A stretch of 64,000 nucleotides of DNA from positions 2,290,501 to 2,354,500 of the forward strand of contig NZ_KE148312.1 in the NCBI RefSeq assembly GCF_000238055.2. The letters are read 5' to 3'. The notes under the pieces were generated by a model. The model saw only the letters and a list, made by a program, of their open reading frames with translations, had not been told where the DNA came from and made no database searches. The position numbers were made by a program, and so were the translations under genes. This document shows, one piece after another, positions 17,705 to 26,743 of this stretch. Source of the DNA: Oribacterium parvum ACB1. Lineage in GTDB: Bacteria > Bacillota > Clostridia > Lachnospirales > Lachnospiraceae. Within the stretch, counting starts at the first letter, position 1. Each line of letters opens with the position of its first letter.

Positions 17705-18847
17705 CTATTTTTCCTTCGGATAATTCCCCAAAATACGAAAATCCACTCCCTCTTCTTTCAAGGTAGACAAGGCATTTTCCACTCTGCTGTCCGAAAGATT
17801 TCCGATTACATCAATAAAAAATCGATAGGAAAAGGCGCCGTCTCCCACAGGTCTGCTTTGAATCATGCTTAAAGACAAACCGTTACACATAAAACTTCCT
17901 AAAACCTGATAGAGACTTCCTACATTATCCGGAACAATCAGGCTGATGCTTAACTTATATGCATCCTCTGTATATATTTTTTCTTTCCCGAAAATAAAAA
18001 AACGGGTTGCATTCTCTTCTTTACTGAGTTGTTCTCGTAAAATACTAAGCCCATAATACTCAGCAGCTTCTTTACTGCAAAGCACGGCGGCTCCCTCTTC
18101 TCCGGATTCGGAAAGTTCCTTTGCGGCAATTGCCGTATTCGCACTGGGAATCTGTTCTATATCGGGATGCACATAAAAGAAATCTCTGCACTGCGAAAGA
18201 GCCTGCGGATGAGAATAGACCTTTTTTATATGATCCAATCCCTCTCCGACTCTACAGCAAAGGCAGTGGGATACAGGATAATGAATTTCCCCCAAAACGA
18301 CCATAGTCGGGTAGCGATTTAAAAGATCATAGTTGTCTTGTACCATCCCGTAAGTGGAATTGTCCATAGGAAGGATTCCATAATCCGCTCTTCCTTCCTC
18401 TACTGCATCAAATACATCTCTAAAGTGCAAAACGGAAATCATATTTTCATCCGGAAAAATTCGTCTTCCCGCAAGGTAGGAATAGGCTCCTTTTAGTCCC
18501 TGAAAAGCAAGTTTTTTTTCCGGAAAGATCAGTTTATCCGCTTTTTGGAATGAAAAATGATTGCTTCTTCCCGCTTCTTTCAGATACTGTACCTGTCTTC
18601 TTCTGGAAAGAGTCATGAGCTCCGAGAAAAACTCCCTCACATAGGCCTTCATCGCGGGATCTTCCTCTTCTACCATGGCAGACACCGCATTTAGCTTCTC
18701 TTCTTCCCTTCTTCCGTCAAATACCGCCTTACCGCTTTTCAGCTTATCCTTCGCGACTTCCTCTACAAGCTCCATCCTTTTTCGGAACAGTTCTACGAGC
18801 TTCCGATCTATCTCATCGAGCTCCTTACGAATCTCTATCAGCCCCAT
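17705..18847 (-). CDS. pheA: Bifunctional chorismate mutase/prephenate dehydratase
   Basis: P-protein of 380 residues that carries out two steps of phenylalanine synthesis. GGAGG precedes ATG 18847. Residues 1-90 are an AroQ chorismate mutase (EIRKELDEIDRKLVELFRKR). Residues about 110-285 are prephenate dehydratase with FQGLKGAYSYLAG, the GILPMDNSTYGMV loop and the conserved NATRFFIFGKE. Residues 295-375 are an ACT domain (SLYQVLGSFMCNGLSLSMIQSRP) expected to give feedback inhibition by phenylalanine. It lies about 100 bases downstream of plsC. No attenuator was recognised. Confidence 0.93.
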   Translation of the reverse strand: MGLIEIRKELDEIDRKLVELFRKRMELVEEVAKDKLKSGKAVFDGRREEEKLNAVSAMVEEEDPAMKAYVREFFSELMTLSRRRQVQYLKEAGRSNHFSFQKADKLIFPEKKLAFQGLKGAYSYLAGRRIFPDENMISVLHFRDVFDAVEEGRADYGILPMDNSTYGMVQDNYDLLNRYPTMVVLGEIHYPVSHCLCCRVGEGLDHIKKVYSHPQALSQCRDFFYVHPDIEQIPSANTAIAAKELSESGEEGAAVLCSKEAAEYYGLSILREQLSKEENATRFFIFGKEKIYTEDAYKLSISLIVPDNVGSLYQVLGSFMCNGLSLSMIQSRPVGDGAFSYRFFIDVIGNLSDSRVENALSTLKEEGVDFRILGNYPKEK

Positions 18848-18949
18848 CTACACCTCCAGACCTTCCATGCCGTTCATAATACATCCGCTTTTCTCGGATT
18901 GATTCGACGGCTTTACGGTAGCCCGGCCATCTGAAACCATCCGACAGTT

Positions 18950-19708
18950 TCAAAAAGATTCGGTTGCTTCATCCCGTTCTTTTTGCTTTAAGTCCCGTAT
19001 CATGGAAAGTACCTTTTCTTCCGCATACTTTCCGATATGCTTTCTTTCCTCTTCAGAAAGCGCAGAAAGCAGAATCGGCTCCCCAAAACGTACATACACT
19101 TTAGTGCTTTTCAGTCTTGGAAAATCCTCTTCCATGATTTTTCTTGTGTTAATCATGGCAACCGGTATAATCTTACAACCGGTCTTTTCCGCAAGCTTAA
19201 AAGAACCTTCCTTAAAGGGAAGTAATTCTTCTTCGCTTGCTCCTTTTGCTCTCGATCCCTCAGGATAAATCCAGATAGAAATGCCTCTTTTAATTTCAGC
19301 AATTGCCTCAATAATGACCTTAAGATTTTGCTTTAAATTATTCCGGTCCAGAAAAAGACAGTGCAGCTCTTCCATCCAGAGCTTCAGAGTCGGAATCTTC
19401 GCCAAATTATCCTTTGAAATAAAGCCTGTGACATTTTCCATGAGGCTGTAACCTACTACAATGTCAAAATAGGAACGATGATTTCCTACAAAAAGTACCG
19501 CCTCATCCTTCGGAATATTCTTAAGCCCTTCAGCCTGTACTTCAACTTTACAGATTCTTAATATCGCTTTCAGCTTCCGTTGCACAATGGATAGGCATTC
19601 CAGATCCCTTTCTTTCGTTCTCTCCTTCTTTCGAAGAAAAAACAGACGAAGACTGCCGAAGGTTAAAAAGTTAAAAAGTAAAAATAATACACGAATCAGA
19701 GATAGCAT
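18950..19708 (-). CDS. plsC: 1-acyl-glycerol-3-phosphate acyltransferase
   Basis: Membrane-associated acyltransferase of 252 residues that makes phosphatidic acid. AGGAGG lies 6 bases before ATG 19708. An N-terminal hydrophobic segment (MLSLIRVLFLLFNFLTFGSL) anchors it. The catalytic HX4D motif is NHRSYFD, and the glycerol-phosphate-binding motif is YPEGSRAKG. It follows the polysaccharide-export permease by 9 bases, so it is probably the last gene of the long glycan series. The name reflects the family; the acceptor could be another lipid or glycolipid. Confidence 0.88.
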   Translation of the reverse strand: MLSLIRVLFLLFNFLTFGSLRLFFLRKKERTKERDLECLSIVQRKLKAILRICKVEVQAEGLKNIPKDEAVLFVGNHRSYFDIVVGYSLMENVTGFISKDNLAKIPTLKLWMEELHCLFLDRNNLKQNLKVIIEAIAEIKRGISIWIYPEGSRAKGASEEELLPFKEGSFKLAEKTGCKIIPVAMINTRKIMEEDFPRLKSTKVYVRFGEPILLSALSEEERKHIGKYAEEKVLSMIRDLKQKERDEATESF

Positions 19709-19717
19709 GCTTTCCTC

Positions 19718-20524
19718 CTATAGCACATCGGAAAAATGAGGACGCAAGCTTCTAAAGAAACGCAGTCCAACAAATAAAAGTAAAAGAGTAACCGCCCAAA
19801 AATAAAGGCTCAGTCCCGGTCTTTCAAAGAAAAAGTTTCCGGTAATCATCGAATCACGATATCCCGCTACAATATAGTAGAAGGGATTCAGCTTGAAGAA
19901 TATTTTCAGTATAGGCGCTTTGTTGGTAAACAAAAGCTCATCATACATAATGGGCACCATCCAAATCCCGAATTGCAAAACAATACCCACAATCTGTTGC
20001 ATATCTTTAAAAAATACGGAAATTGCAGAAGTAAAATAGCTTAAGCCAAGACCAAAGCAGGCTGTCGCAAAGGAATAATACAAAACCTGCAGCCAGCTGA
20101 GTTTTGGAAACTTTCCACTAAACAAGTAAAAAAGAAACATCACCAGTAAAAAGAAACCGTGTACCAAAAGACAGCTTAAAAGCTTAATAATCGGTAAAAG
20201 TTCTATCGGAAAAACAACCTTTTTCACCAGATAATGATACTCCTGTAAAATTCCGGTATTCATATTCATAATTTCGGAAAAAAAGAACCAAGGAACAATT
20301 CCCGGAATAAGCCACAGGGTATAGCTTACATTCGGCACAGGAGGACTGGACTTAAAGCCGTATGGTCCGAAGATAAAGGCATAAATGGCAATGGTAACCA
20401 AAGGCTGAATAAACATCCAGACCGCACCAAAATAAGATCCGACAAAGCGCTTGCGAAAGTCTGCTCTTGCAAGCTCCAAAATCATCTTATGCTTTTTTTT
20501 ACATTCTCTTAATAAACTGAACAA
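19718..20524 (-). CDS. Polysaccharide-export ABC permease, TagG/RfbA type
   Basis: 268 residues with six transmembrane segments. The start is TTG 20524, seven bases after AAGGA. The family signature is RADFRKRFVGSYFGAVWMFI near the N-terminus and FKLNPFYYIVAGYRDSMI near the C-terminus, as in TagG, Wzm and KpsM proteins that export undecaprenyl-linked teichoic acids or O-antigens with a TagH/Wzt-type ATPase. No matching ATPase gene lies beside it; the only other ABC ATPase in the window (12263-13204) is of a different type. It sits between a DUF2142 membrane protein and plsC. Confidence 0.88.
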   Translation of the reverse strand: MFSLLRECKKKHKMILELARADFRKRFVGSYFGAVWMFIQPLVTIAIYAFIFGPYGFKSSPPVPNVSYTLWLIPGIVPWFFFSEIMNMNTGILQEYHYLVKKVVFPIELLPIIKLLSCLLVHGFFLLVMFLFYLFSGKFPKLSWLQVLYYSFATACFGLGLSYFTSAISVFFKDMQQIVGIVLQFGIWMVPIMYDELLFTNKAPILKIFFKLNPFYYIVAGYRDSMITGNFFFERPGLSLYFWAVTLLLLFVGLRFFRSLRPHFSDVL

Positions 20525-20580
20525 ATTCTATTCCTTTCAGGAAAAACGGATCAAAACAAAACAAATCTTACCTCATTTTC

Positions 20581-22122
20581 TTAAGACTGAAATAAGGTAC
20601 AGTAAGTGTATATGCAGAATACCAAATTGGCAAGTATCTGAAAAAGCAGGATCCCTCTGGCAAGCTTTTCCCCTTTTTTCCCTCTTAAGCCAAGAGGAAC
20701 AAGAGAAAGAATAAAGAAGGGTAGGACAGGAATAAAATAGCGCCCCTGCACTCCCAGAACATAATCTGTCCTCTTCGGAGTGTATGCAAAAAGCATCATT
20801 GTAAGTGTCACAAGAACAAGACCTACGCTCAAGAGAAGAAACACGGTTCTTTGCGCAATATTGAGTGTTTTTTTTCGGATTGCTTTCTTCTCTCCCAAAA
20901 TTGCAGTAGCAAAAGGAAACAGGAGGAAAAGATAGCAAAGCCCTTCCGGAAAGGAAACCCTTGTATCAAACTGTCCCAAAGGATTCCCCACCATAGTTAA
21001 AAGGTATTCCTTACCCTTAATCATAAAAGTATTCCGAAGTATCTTTACAAAAACATCCGGCTGTGCAAAGGTCTCTCTACGATTATAGGTTTCCTGTACT
21101 ATACCGTCTCCCACTACATCGGACACATTTACGGTATCCGCCTGGGGTCTTAGGTAACGACTAAAGGAATCAAAGTTTACAAGCAGTACGCCAAGAACGA
21201 TGGAAAGTCCTACGGCAAAGATAGCAAAGAAATAGAGAAGAGGCGAAGAAAATCTTCGATACGATACCACTACGCAAGATGCAAAAAGCATAGAATAAAT
21301 CATTTTACAGGGAGAAAGGAGAACAGCCAAAAGACAGATTATTCCTATTTCCTTCAGCCCCAGCTTTTCTTCCCGATGCTGATAGTCCAGCACTATAGAA
21401 AGAAGAACAAAGCTCAGTGCCAGAATAAAGGTATCATAAGACAGAGAAGAAACGAGTTCCAAGGTCATAGGAAACAAGGAAATCGAAAAAAGCATTTCTC
21501 TCCCAAAGGGCATCTTCTCTATAGCAATGGCACCCATAAAGGCAAAAAACAATAAATTAAAAAAGCGCCCGAAGTAAAGAAGTGTGAAACGAGAAGCGGA
21601 TATGAGTCTTGCAAAACTAAATCCCAGAGCCGGAAAGAAATAAGCAAAGGGTGTGGTGGAAACCGGTTTTTGCAGGGTATAGCCATATCCACCCTCCTTT
21701 GCAAAAAATCCGGCTTCCTGTCTTTCCAGAATCTGTTCCCTTTGAATGAACATTCCAAAAACAGTAGCCTCATTCGGCTTATTGTCTCCACTCCAATCAT
21801 CTATTTCCGTATCTTCTTTTCGAATACGCAGATTACCGTCATGATCATATAAGGGCTTGGGCGTTCCCAGCATTTTTGAAGAAAGCTCGTATGCTCCCAC
21901 ATAATGTAGAACTTCATCCGGAGCGGACAGCGGCATCAAAACAAAGGAATAAACAGAACCCAAAAGCATCATTGTAATAAAAAATACTTGAGAAAGCCTG
22001 GTTTTTTTTAGAAAAAACAGAAAAAATACCAAAAGAAAAAGAAGGACGGAAAGGAGAAAAAGAAAGAACACCTCTCTTCCGAAAGCAGGATACACTCTCA
22101 TGTCTTCAAGCAATTTAATCAT
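20581..22122 (-). CDS. DUF2142-family polytopic membrane protein
   Basis: 513 residues with about 11-12 transmembrane segments. The sequence SAPDEVLHYVGAYELSSKML after the second segment matches the conserved extracytoplasmic PDE-HY motif I associate with DUF2142, a family found in surface-polysaccharide loci and resembling lipid-linked-sugar glycosyltransferases. It would work at the outer face of the membrane, possibly adding a side sugar or ligating polymer. The exact reaction is unknown. It lies in the glycan series between DUF2304 and the export permease. Confidence 0.75.
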   Translation of the reverse strand: MIKLLEDMRVYPAFGREVFFLFLLSVLLFLLVFFLFFLKKTRLSQVFFITMMLLGSVYSFVLMPLSAPDEVLHYVGAYELSSKMLGTPKPLYDHDGNLRIRKEDTEIDDWSGDNKPNEATVFGMFIQREQILERQEAGFFAKEGGYGYTLQKPVSTTPFAYFFPALGFSFARLISASRFTLLYFGRFFNLLFFAFMGAIAIEKMPFGREMLFSISLFPMTLELVSSLSYDTFILALSFVLLSIVLDYQHREEKLGLKEIGIICLLAVLLSPCKMIYSMLFASCVVVSYRRFSSPLLYFFAIFAVGLSIVLGVLLVNFDSFSRYLRPQADTVNVSDVVGDGIVQETYNRRETFAQPDVFVKILRNTFMIKGKEYLLTMVGNPLGQFDTRVSFPEGLCYLFLLFPFATAILGEKKAIRKKTLNIAQRTVFLLLSVGLVLVTLTMMLFAYTPKRTDYVLGVQGRYFIPVLPFFILSLVPLGLRGKKGEKLARGILLFQILANLVFCIYTYCTLFQS

Positions 22123-22190
22123 TTCTACTCATCACTCCCCTTCTTTAATTTTCTCCACCCTTTTTATCTATACTACTCTATCTATCTTTT

Positions 22191-22276
22191 CTCTTTTGTT
22201 TCTCTGTTCTGACTGTCTTTTACTCTTTTGTTTCTCTGTTCTGGCTGTCTTTTACTCTTTTGTCTCTCCGGTCTTG
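22191..22276. repeat. 32-base tandem repeat at the 3' end of the DUF2304 gene
   Basis: Two nearly identical 32-base units, 22191-22222 and 22223-22254, differ at one base. A degenerate third copy continues to about 22276. The unit is pyrimidine-rich on the plus strand (begins CTCTTTTGTTTCTCTGTTCT). The stop codon of the DUF2304 gene forms the end of the second unit, and the third partial unit lies inside the coding region, so the array has grown from the gene's 3' end. Confidence 0.85.
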
Positions 22277-22620
22277 CTCTCTTTCTCTCTTTCTCTCCTG
22301 TCCCGTAAGGCTTCATTCTGCACCAAAGTCTTTACACGTTCTTCCAGCTTCCCTAAGGCCGCATTCACATAGAAGAGACGAAGCAGTAAAATAAAAATCA
22401 CGAACAAAAAGAGAAAATTCGCCGTGGAATAAATTCCGAGAAGCCTTGCCAAGATATCCGGTATCCCCGGGAAAATAGAAAAAAACAACAGTAAAAGAGA
22501 GAGAATCAGCCAAAATATACTCTCTTCAATGCGCATTTTTTCTTTCTTAATTGAATGATGCAAAAAGAAATAGGTAAACAGACAAACTGCCAGCAAAATA
22601 ATACGAAATAATAAAGTCAT
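22252..22620 (-). CDS. DUF2304-like small membrane protein
   Basis: 122 residues with three transmembrane segments (about 1-20, 30-50 and 65-88), followed by a charged tail predicted to form a coiled coil (ALGKLEERVKTLVQNEALRD). This layout matches DUF2304 proteins, small partners of GT2 glycosyltransferases in surface-glycan loci. GAGG lies 9 bases before ATG 22620. It is 30 bases downstream of a GT2 gene and probably works with it. Its last codons lie in a tandem-repeat array that could vary the tail length. Confidence 0.7.
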   Translation of the reverse strand: MTLLFRIILLAVCLFTYFFLHHSIKKEKMRIEESIFWLILSLLLLFFSIFPGIPDILARLLGIYSTANFLFLFVIFILLLRLFYVNAALGKLEERVKTLVQNEALRDRREREKESKTGETKE

Positions 22621-22650
22621 CTTATTTACGCCTCTAATTCCGAAATTTCT

Positions 22651-23673
22651 CTAAAGAATTTTCTTGTTCTGAAAGTACTGTGGGTTTAAGGTAAATCGCC
22701 GTAGTAAAAACTTCGGTATACGAGAATAATTTCTTCCCGCCTTATAGCCCAGGAAACGAAATACGGTACGGAAAAACAAGGGAAAAAGTAAATATGCCTT
22801 TCCTTCAGAAAGAACTGCTTTACTGTTTTGCATAATCATCCTGATTCCCTCTTTTTCGGGTGGAACCAAATCAAAAATCTCTCGATAATCCCTGTGAGAA
22901 ACTCCTAAATCAAAATTTCTTCTAAACTGCTGCAAAGCAGTGAAGCGATGGGAGTGATAGACCCTTGCTTCCGCCTGATAAGCAACCTTATATCCTGCCT
23001 GCTCCGCTCTAGCTGCAAAAATCATATCTTCGTTAAAAATAGTCGGTACGAGAAAACCTCCCAAAGAAGAGAAAATCTCCCGTTTGTACATACAACAGAC
23101 ATTCGATGCGAAAAAACATTTGATTCCCAGCCTATTCAAGTCCTCCATTCCTTTAATCTGCGAAGCTTCTCCGTAATTAAATGTTCGGGAAAGTCGCTCA
23201 TCAAAGGAACTTTCCTTTGTACAGCACTGTCTCGCATAGACCTCTGCAATTTTTGAATCTTGAGAAAAAGCGGAAAGCAAGGCTCTCGTCATTTTTTCAT
23301 CCGCAGGTACCGCATCATCTGTCATACATAAAAAATACGGAGTATCCGAAAAGGAAACGCCAAGATTTCTTGCATAGGCATGGTCAAAATCCCTACGGGA
23401 AATATGGTGTAAACGAATATCCAACTTTGTATCCTTTAATACGTCTTTTGGAAAATAACGTTCTTCCGTATTGATTAAAATTACCTTTTTCGGAGGAAGC
23501 TCCTGCTTTTCCAAGGCTTTCAAAAGCTTTCGAAACTTCTCTCCCGGCTTATAGCACGGAATAATCACATCAAAAGAAGAAGCTTCTTCGGTTTGTCCCG
23601 CTGTAAAACACCCGGACACCGAAGAGCTCTTTCCCATAGCCTTATATTCCGCATTGCCTTCCCTTTTTTCCAT
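22651..23673 (-). CDS. Family 2 glycosyltransferase, rhamnosyltransferase-like
   Basis: 340 residues. GAGGAG precedes ATG 23673. After a charged leader of about 33 residues the GT-A fold begins at FDVIIPCYKPGEKFRKLLKA. The nucleotide-sugar site includes RRDFDHAYARNLG, and MTDDAVPAD supplies the metal-binding acidic pair. FNEDMIFAARAEQAG is the acceptor-side ED motif. The RRDFDHA element is typical of rhamnosyltransferases, which agrees with the dTDP-rhamnose genes at 40-43 kb. No transmembrane segments are apparent. The specific linkage cannot be read from the sequence. Confidence 0.82.
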   Translation of the reverse strand: MEKREGNAEYKAMGKSSSVSGCFTAGQTEEASSFDVIIPCYKPGEKFRKLLKALEKQELPPKKVILINTEERYFPKDVLKDTKLDIRLHHISRRDFDHAYARNLGVSFSDTPYFLCMTDDAVPADEKMTRALLSAFSQDSKIAEVYARQCCTKESSFDERLSRTFNYGEASQIKGMEDLNRLGIKCFFASNVCCMYKREIFSSLGGFLVPTIFNEDMIFAARAEQAGYKVAYQAEARVYHSHRFTALQQFRRNFDLGVSHRDYREIFDLVPPEKEGIRMIMQNSKAVLSEGKAYLLFPLFFRTVFRFLGYKAGRNYSRIPKFLLRRFTLNPQYFQNKKIL

Positions 23674-23680
23674 CTGCTCC

Positions 23681-24979
23681 TCATTTTCCTTTTCTGCCCG
23701 CTATTTTAACATGGCTACCCGAGAAAAGAAAGAAAAGGAAAAGAAATAACATCATCAGGACAAACTGTATAGACGCAAAGAAAAATCCGGCTTCTTGCAC
23801 CATAAGATCCGCTGTAAAGAAGGAAAGGACTGCTCCGAGAGCATAGCCCGTGAAGATTCTCTTTTGTTGTCTCTTTGTGACCAAGATATAGTATTCCAGA
23901 TTCGCAAGAGCATAAAAGCATCCTCCCAGTATTAAAAGACAGAAAGTCCATCTTTCTCCTGTTATTTTCCCGGAAAAAGCAGGACCTAAAAGCTTCTCCA
24001 AAATCCATAGAGCAAGAGGAGAAAGGAGAAACGCCAGCCCGAAAAGGAGCAAGGACAGGAGTAGAACCTTCTTCATTAAACTGCTCTCCTCTTTTTTAAA
24101 CCGCAATTTGTCTCCACTTTGCCAAAGTCCCGCCAGAGTCGGCAGTGCAGGACGAATGATAAAATTGGCCAGTAGATAGATAAAGTTACTGGGCATAAAA
24201 AGAAGATTATAGATACCGGATGAGGAAGAGCCCAGCACTGCATCCACAGCATACTTGGAAGAAGAAAAGACATAAAAATCCAGGAATACGGAAAGAAAAA
24301 GAAAAACACTGCCGGAGAATAACGCTTTCATCTTCTGTGTGAAAGCAGTCTTTTCCCCAATGAAATGCACTGCTCCAAGTTCCCTCGTTTCCTCTAAAGG
24401 CAAGATGGCAAAGAGGTAAAGAGAGAGAACCTGGCTCAAGTTCATCAATATAACACCAAGTAAAAGTGTTTTACTAAGTAGAAGACCGCAAAGTAGAACA
24501 AATACAGAAAGGATAGTCCTAAAGAAAAGAGACTGCCCCGTTTTATATAATTTTCCTCGCCTTTGCAGTTCCGACTCGTAAACATCGATATAGCCGTCTA
24601 AAATTTTATATAGACATAGGAAAAAAAGAATCGAGACCTTTTCCACCGTATAGCTTCCATTTGTATATTGATATAAAAGAAAGAAAATAGATAAAAGTAC
24701 GGCGAAAAAAGAGCTTAAGATTCGAAAGTAATGGTAATCACGAAAAGAAAATTCTCCTCTCATATCCGTAATATGAAAAGGACGAATTCCAAAGTAAGCC
24801 AGAATAAAGAACTGTTGCCCCAATGTGGAGTAGCCAAAACCGAAAATCCCGCCTTCCTTCTCTCCTAAAATACGCAAAACAAAAAAAGCCAAAACCATGG
24901 AAGCCATGGCATAAGTCATACTTCCCAATGCATTCCACAGAACATCGTTTTTCATCAGAGATTGTTTTTCTCCTATCAT
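23681..24979 (-). CDS. Wzx-like polysaccharide flippase
   Basis: 432 residues with about 12 transmembrane segments, of the MOP flippase superfamily. It would turn undecaprenyl-linked sugar units across the membrane. Its N-terminus (KNDVLWNALGSMTYAMASMV) is typical of small Wzx-like proteins of Gram-positive capsule loci. GGGAGAAAGG lies just before ATG 24979. It lies 7 bases upstream of the GT2 gene and 15 bases downstream of the Dpm1-like gene. A second flippase is encoded at 30585-32054. Confidence 0.78.
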   Translation of the reverse strand: MIGEKQSLMKNDVLWNALGSMTYAMASMVLAFFVLRILGEKEGGIFGFGYSTLGQQFFILAYFGIRPFHITDMRGEFSFRDYHYFRILSSFFAVLLSIFFLLYQYTNGSYTVEKVSILFFLCLYKILDGYIDVYESELQRRGKLYKTGQSLFFRTILSVFVLLCGLLLSKTLLLGVILMNLSQVLSLYLFAILPLEETRELGAVHFIGEKTAFTQKMKALFSGSVFLFLSVFLDFYVFSSSKYAVDAVLGSSSSGIYNLLFMPSNFIYLLANFIIRPALPTLAGLWQSGDKLRFKKEESSLMKKVLLLSLLLFGLAFLLSPLALWILEKLLGPAFSGKITGERWTFCLLILGGCFYALANLEYYILVTKRQQKRIFTGYALGAVLSFFTADLMVQEAGFFFASIQFVLMMLFLFLFFLFSGSHVKIAGRKGK

Positions 24980-24994
24980 GCCTTTCTCCCTGCG

Positions 24995-25696
24995 CTACTT
25001 CGTTTTACCGTAAAATAGAATGGATAGTCCCACCCTCGCCATATATTGCATCGCTTTAAACGGTCTTAAGTAGGATTCTCCTTCCTCTCTTTTTCTTACT
25101 TCTACAGGAACCTCCGATATACTCATCCCCGCAAGAAGGAGATGTGCCAAGGTATCCGGCTCCGGAGAAAAATTCTTTTCCAAAGAAAAGCGGGTAATTG
25201 CCTCTCTTCCATATAATCGAAGTCCGCAAGTCGGATCGGTCAAATTCTTTCCGGTGCGGAGAAAAATCAAAAAACTTAAAAGAGCTGAGCCTAAGTCTCT
25301 TGGACTAAATCCCTTTTTTTTATTTAAAAACCGAGAGCCACAGACAATATCCACCCCTTCTCTTCCTTTTTTCAATAGAGCACTTACATCCTCCGCCCTA
25401 TGCTGCCCATCACCGTCAAACTGCAAAGCAAAATCAAAATCATGCTCATGCGCATAGCGCATACCGGTCTGGAAACAAGCGGTTAAGCCCAGGTTTTGGG
25501 ACAGTGCAATATAAGAATATCCTTTTTTTTCACAGAGAAGTACCGTTTCATCTGTAGAACCGTCGGAAATAATTACATAATCCGCCTCCTTGTCAAAAGA
25601 AAGGATATCCTCCACTACCTTAGGAATACTTTTCGCTTCATTATATGCGGGAATAATCCACAAAACTCTTTCTTTTCCGTTTTTTCTCTCTTCCAT
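24995..25696 (-). CDS. Dpm1/GtrB-like family 2 glycosyltransferase
   Basis: 233 residues. ATG 25696 (MEERKNGKER) is preferred: it lies 4 bases past the upstream stop with GTGAGG before it, whereas the longer frame to 25735 would overlap the ATP-grasp gene by 35 bases. The GT-A fold is clear in VLWIIPAYNEAKSIPKVVED, the UDP-binding ISDGSTDET, the metal-binding FDGDGQH and GSRF. This class often transfers sugar to polyprenyl phosphate. There is no C-terminal membrane pair, so it may use a separate anchor such as the DUF2304 protein. Confidence 0.85.
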   Translation of the reverse strand: MEERKNGKERVLWIIPAYNEAKSIPKVVEDILSFDKEADYVIISDGSTDETVLLCEKKGYSYIALSQNLGLTACFQTGMRYAHEHDFDFALQFDGDGQHRAEDVSALLKKGREGVDIVCGSRFLNKKKGFSPRDLGSALLSFLIFLRTGKNLTDPTCGLRLYGREAITRFSLEKNFSPEPDTLAHLLLAGMSISEVPVEVRKREEGESYLRPFKAMQYMARVGLSILFYGKTK

Positions 25697-25700
25697 TGCC

Positions 25701-26729
25701 TCACTCTTCTTCACCGGATAGGTAGTAATCCTCATAGACCTTTCCGTAACTTCCGTAACGAATCTTGGCCAAATACTCCATCTTGTCTTCTACGTTTTTC
25801 TCTCGCTCTTCCTGCATTTCTTTCGGAAAACTCTCCTCCATCAGAAATCCTACAAAATCTCCTCCGGCCATTTCAGAAAAGCCGATTCCTCCGGAGGGTC
25901 TGGGATTACACTCCAGAAAATAAAAGCATCTCTCCTCTTCTTCATAAATCCACTCCATGTTCACAAGACCATAGAGCTTTAGGTCTGCCATGAGCTTAAG
26001 TGATATTTTCTCCAAAGCCTCATTCGGTAAAATCCTGACACTGGTTCCCGCTCCGTTTCCTGTCCGAAGCTCTTCTCTTCTTACAAGGGCTCTCTCCACT
26101 CCGGATTCTCCCCGGAAAAGGTCTACGGTATAGATTTTACCCTTGATTTGTTTCTGAAAAAAATAGGCATCTTCCTTCTGCTCTCTAAAAACCTGATTTA
26201 AGAAAAAGCCCAATTGATCTTCTGAATGAATGTAATGAAGTCCCTCTGAAGACCTGCCGCTTTTCAACTTTGCAACCATGGGAAACTCCGGCTCGGAAAA
26301 ATCCATTTCTTCATAGCTTTTCCCTTCTATAGTGGAAAAGCCTTTCTCCATGGATAAGGATAAGTTTCTTCCAAGAAGATACTTGTTTCGAATCAAAGAA
26401 AGGTCTCCTTTTGGCAGGAGAAGCACTATTCCCTTCTCTTCATATTTTTTCCTGTTTTTATAAAAATAGTCTACCTCTATGTCAGTAAGAGGAAAAATGG
26501 CGTCAATCCCCCTGTTTTCTACAATGGAAAAACAAGCTTCCTCATAATACTCTTCCCTCGAAACCAAAGGAACCTGTATAAAACCGTCCACTAAAGCGGC
26601 ATTGACCACCCACTCTTTCGGGTAACAATCCATTCCGAAGACGAAAAAACCCAATTCTTTCAGTCTCTTGATAATTGCCCTTGCGGAAAAGGAACCTATG
26701 GCGGTAAGCAGAATTCTTTTCTCTTTCAT
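25701..26729 (-). CDS. ATP-grasp ligase, carbamoyl-phosphate-synthase-like
   Basis: 342 residues. An N-terminal Rossmann domain (KRILLTAIGSFSARAIIKRL) is followed by an ATP-grasp fold: FPMVAKLKSGRSSEGLHYI binds ATP, and FYFLECNPRPSGGIGFSEMAG supplies the metal-binding Glu and Asn. Such proteins form amide or similar bonds using acyl-phosphates. The gene lies 14 bases downstream of a sugar aminotransferase gene and 4 bases upstream of a glycosyltransferase gene. A plausible but unproven role is joining an amino acid or acid to an amino sugar of the glycan. Confidence 0.82.
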   Translation of the reverse strand: MKEKRILLTAIGSFSARAIIKRLKELGFFVFGMDCYPKEWVVNAALVDGFIQVPLVSREEYYEEACFSIVENRGIDAIFPLTDIEVDYFYKNRKKYEEKGIVLLLPKGDLSLIRNKYLLGRNLSLSMEKGFSTIEGKSYEEMDFSEPEFPMVAKLKSGRSSEGLHYIHSEDQLGFFLNQVFREQKEDAYFFQKQIKGKIYTVDLFRGESGVERALVRREELRTGNGAGTSVRILPNEALEKISLKLMADLKLYGLVNMEWIYEEEERCFYFLECNPRPSGGIGFSEMAGGDFVGFLMEESFPKEMQEEREKNVEDKMEYLAKIRYGSYGKVYEDYYLSGEEE

Positions 26730-26743
26730 TTGTTTTGTCCTAT

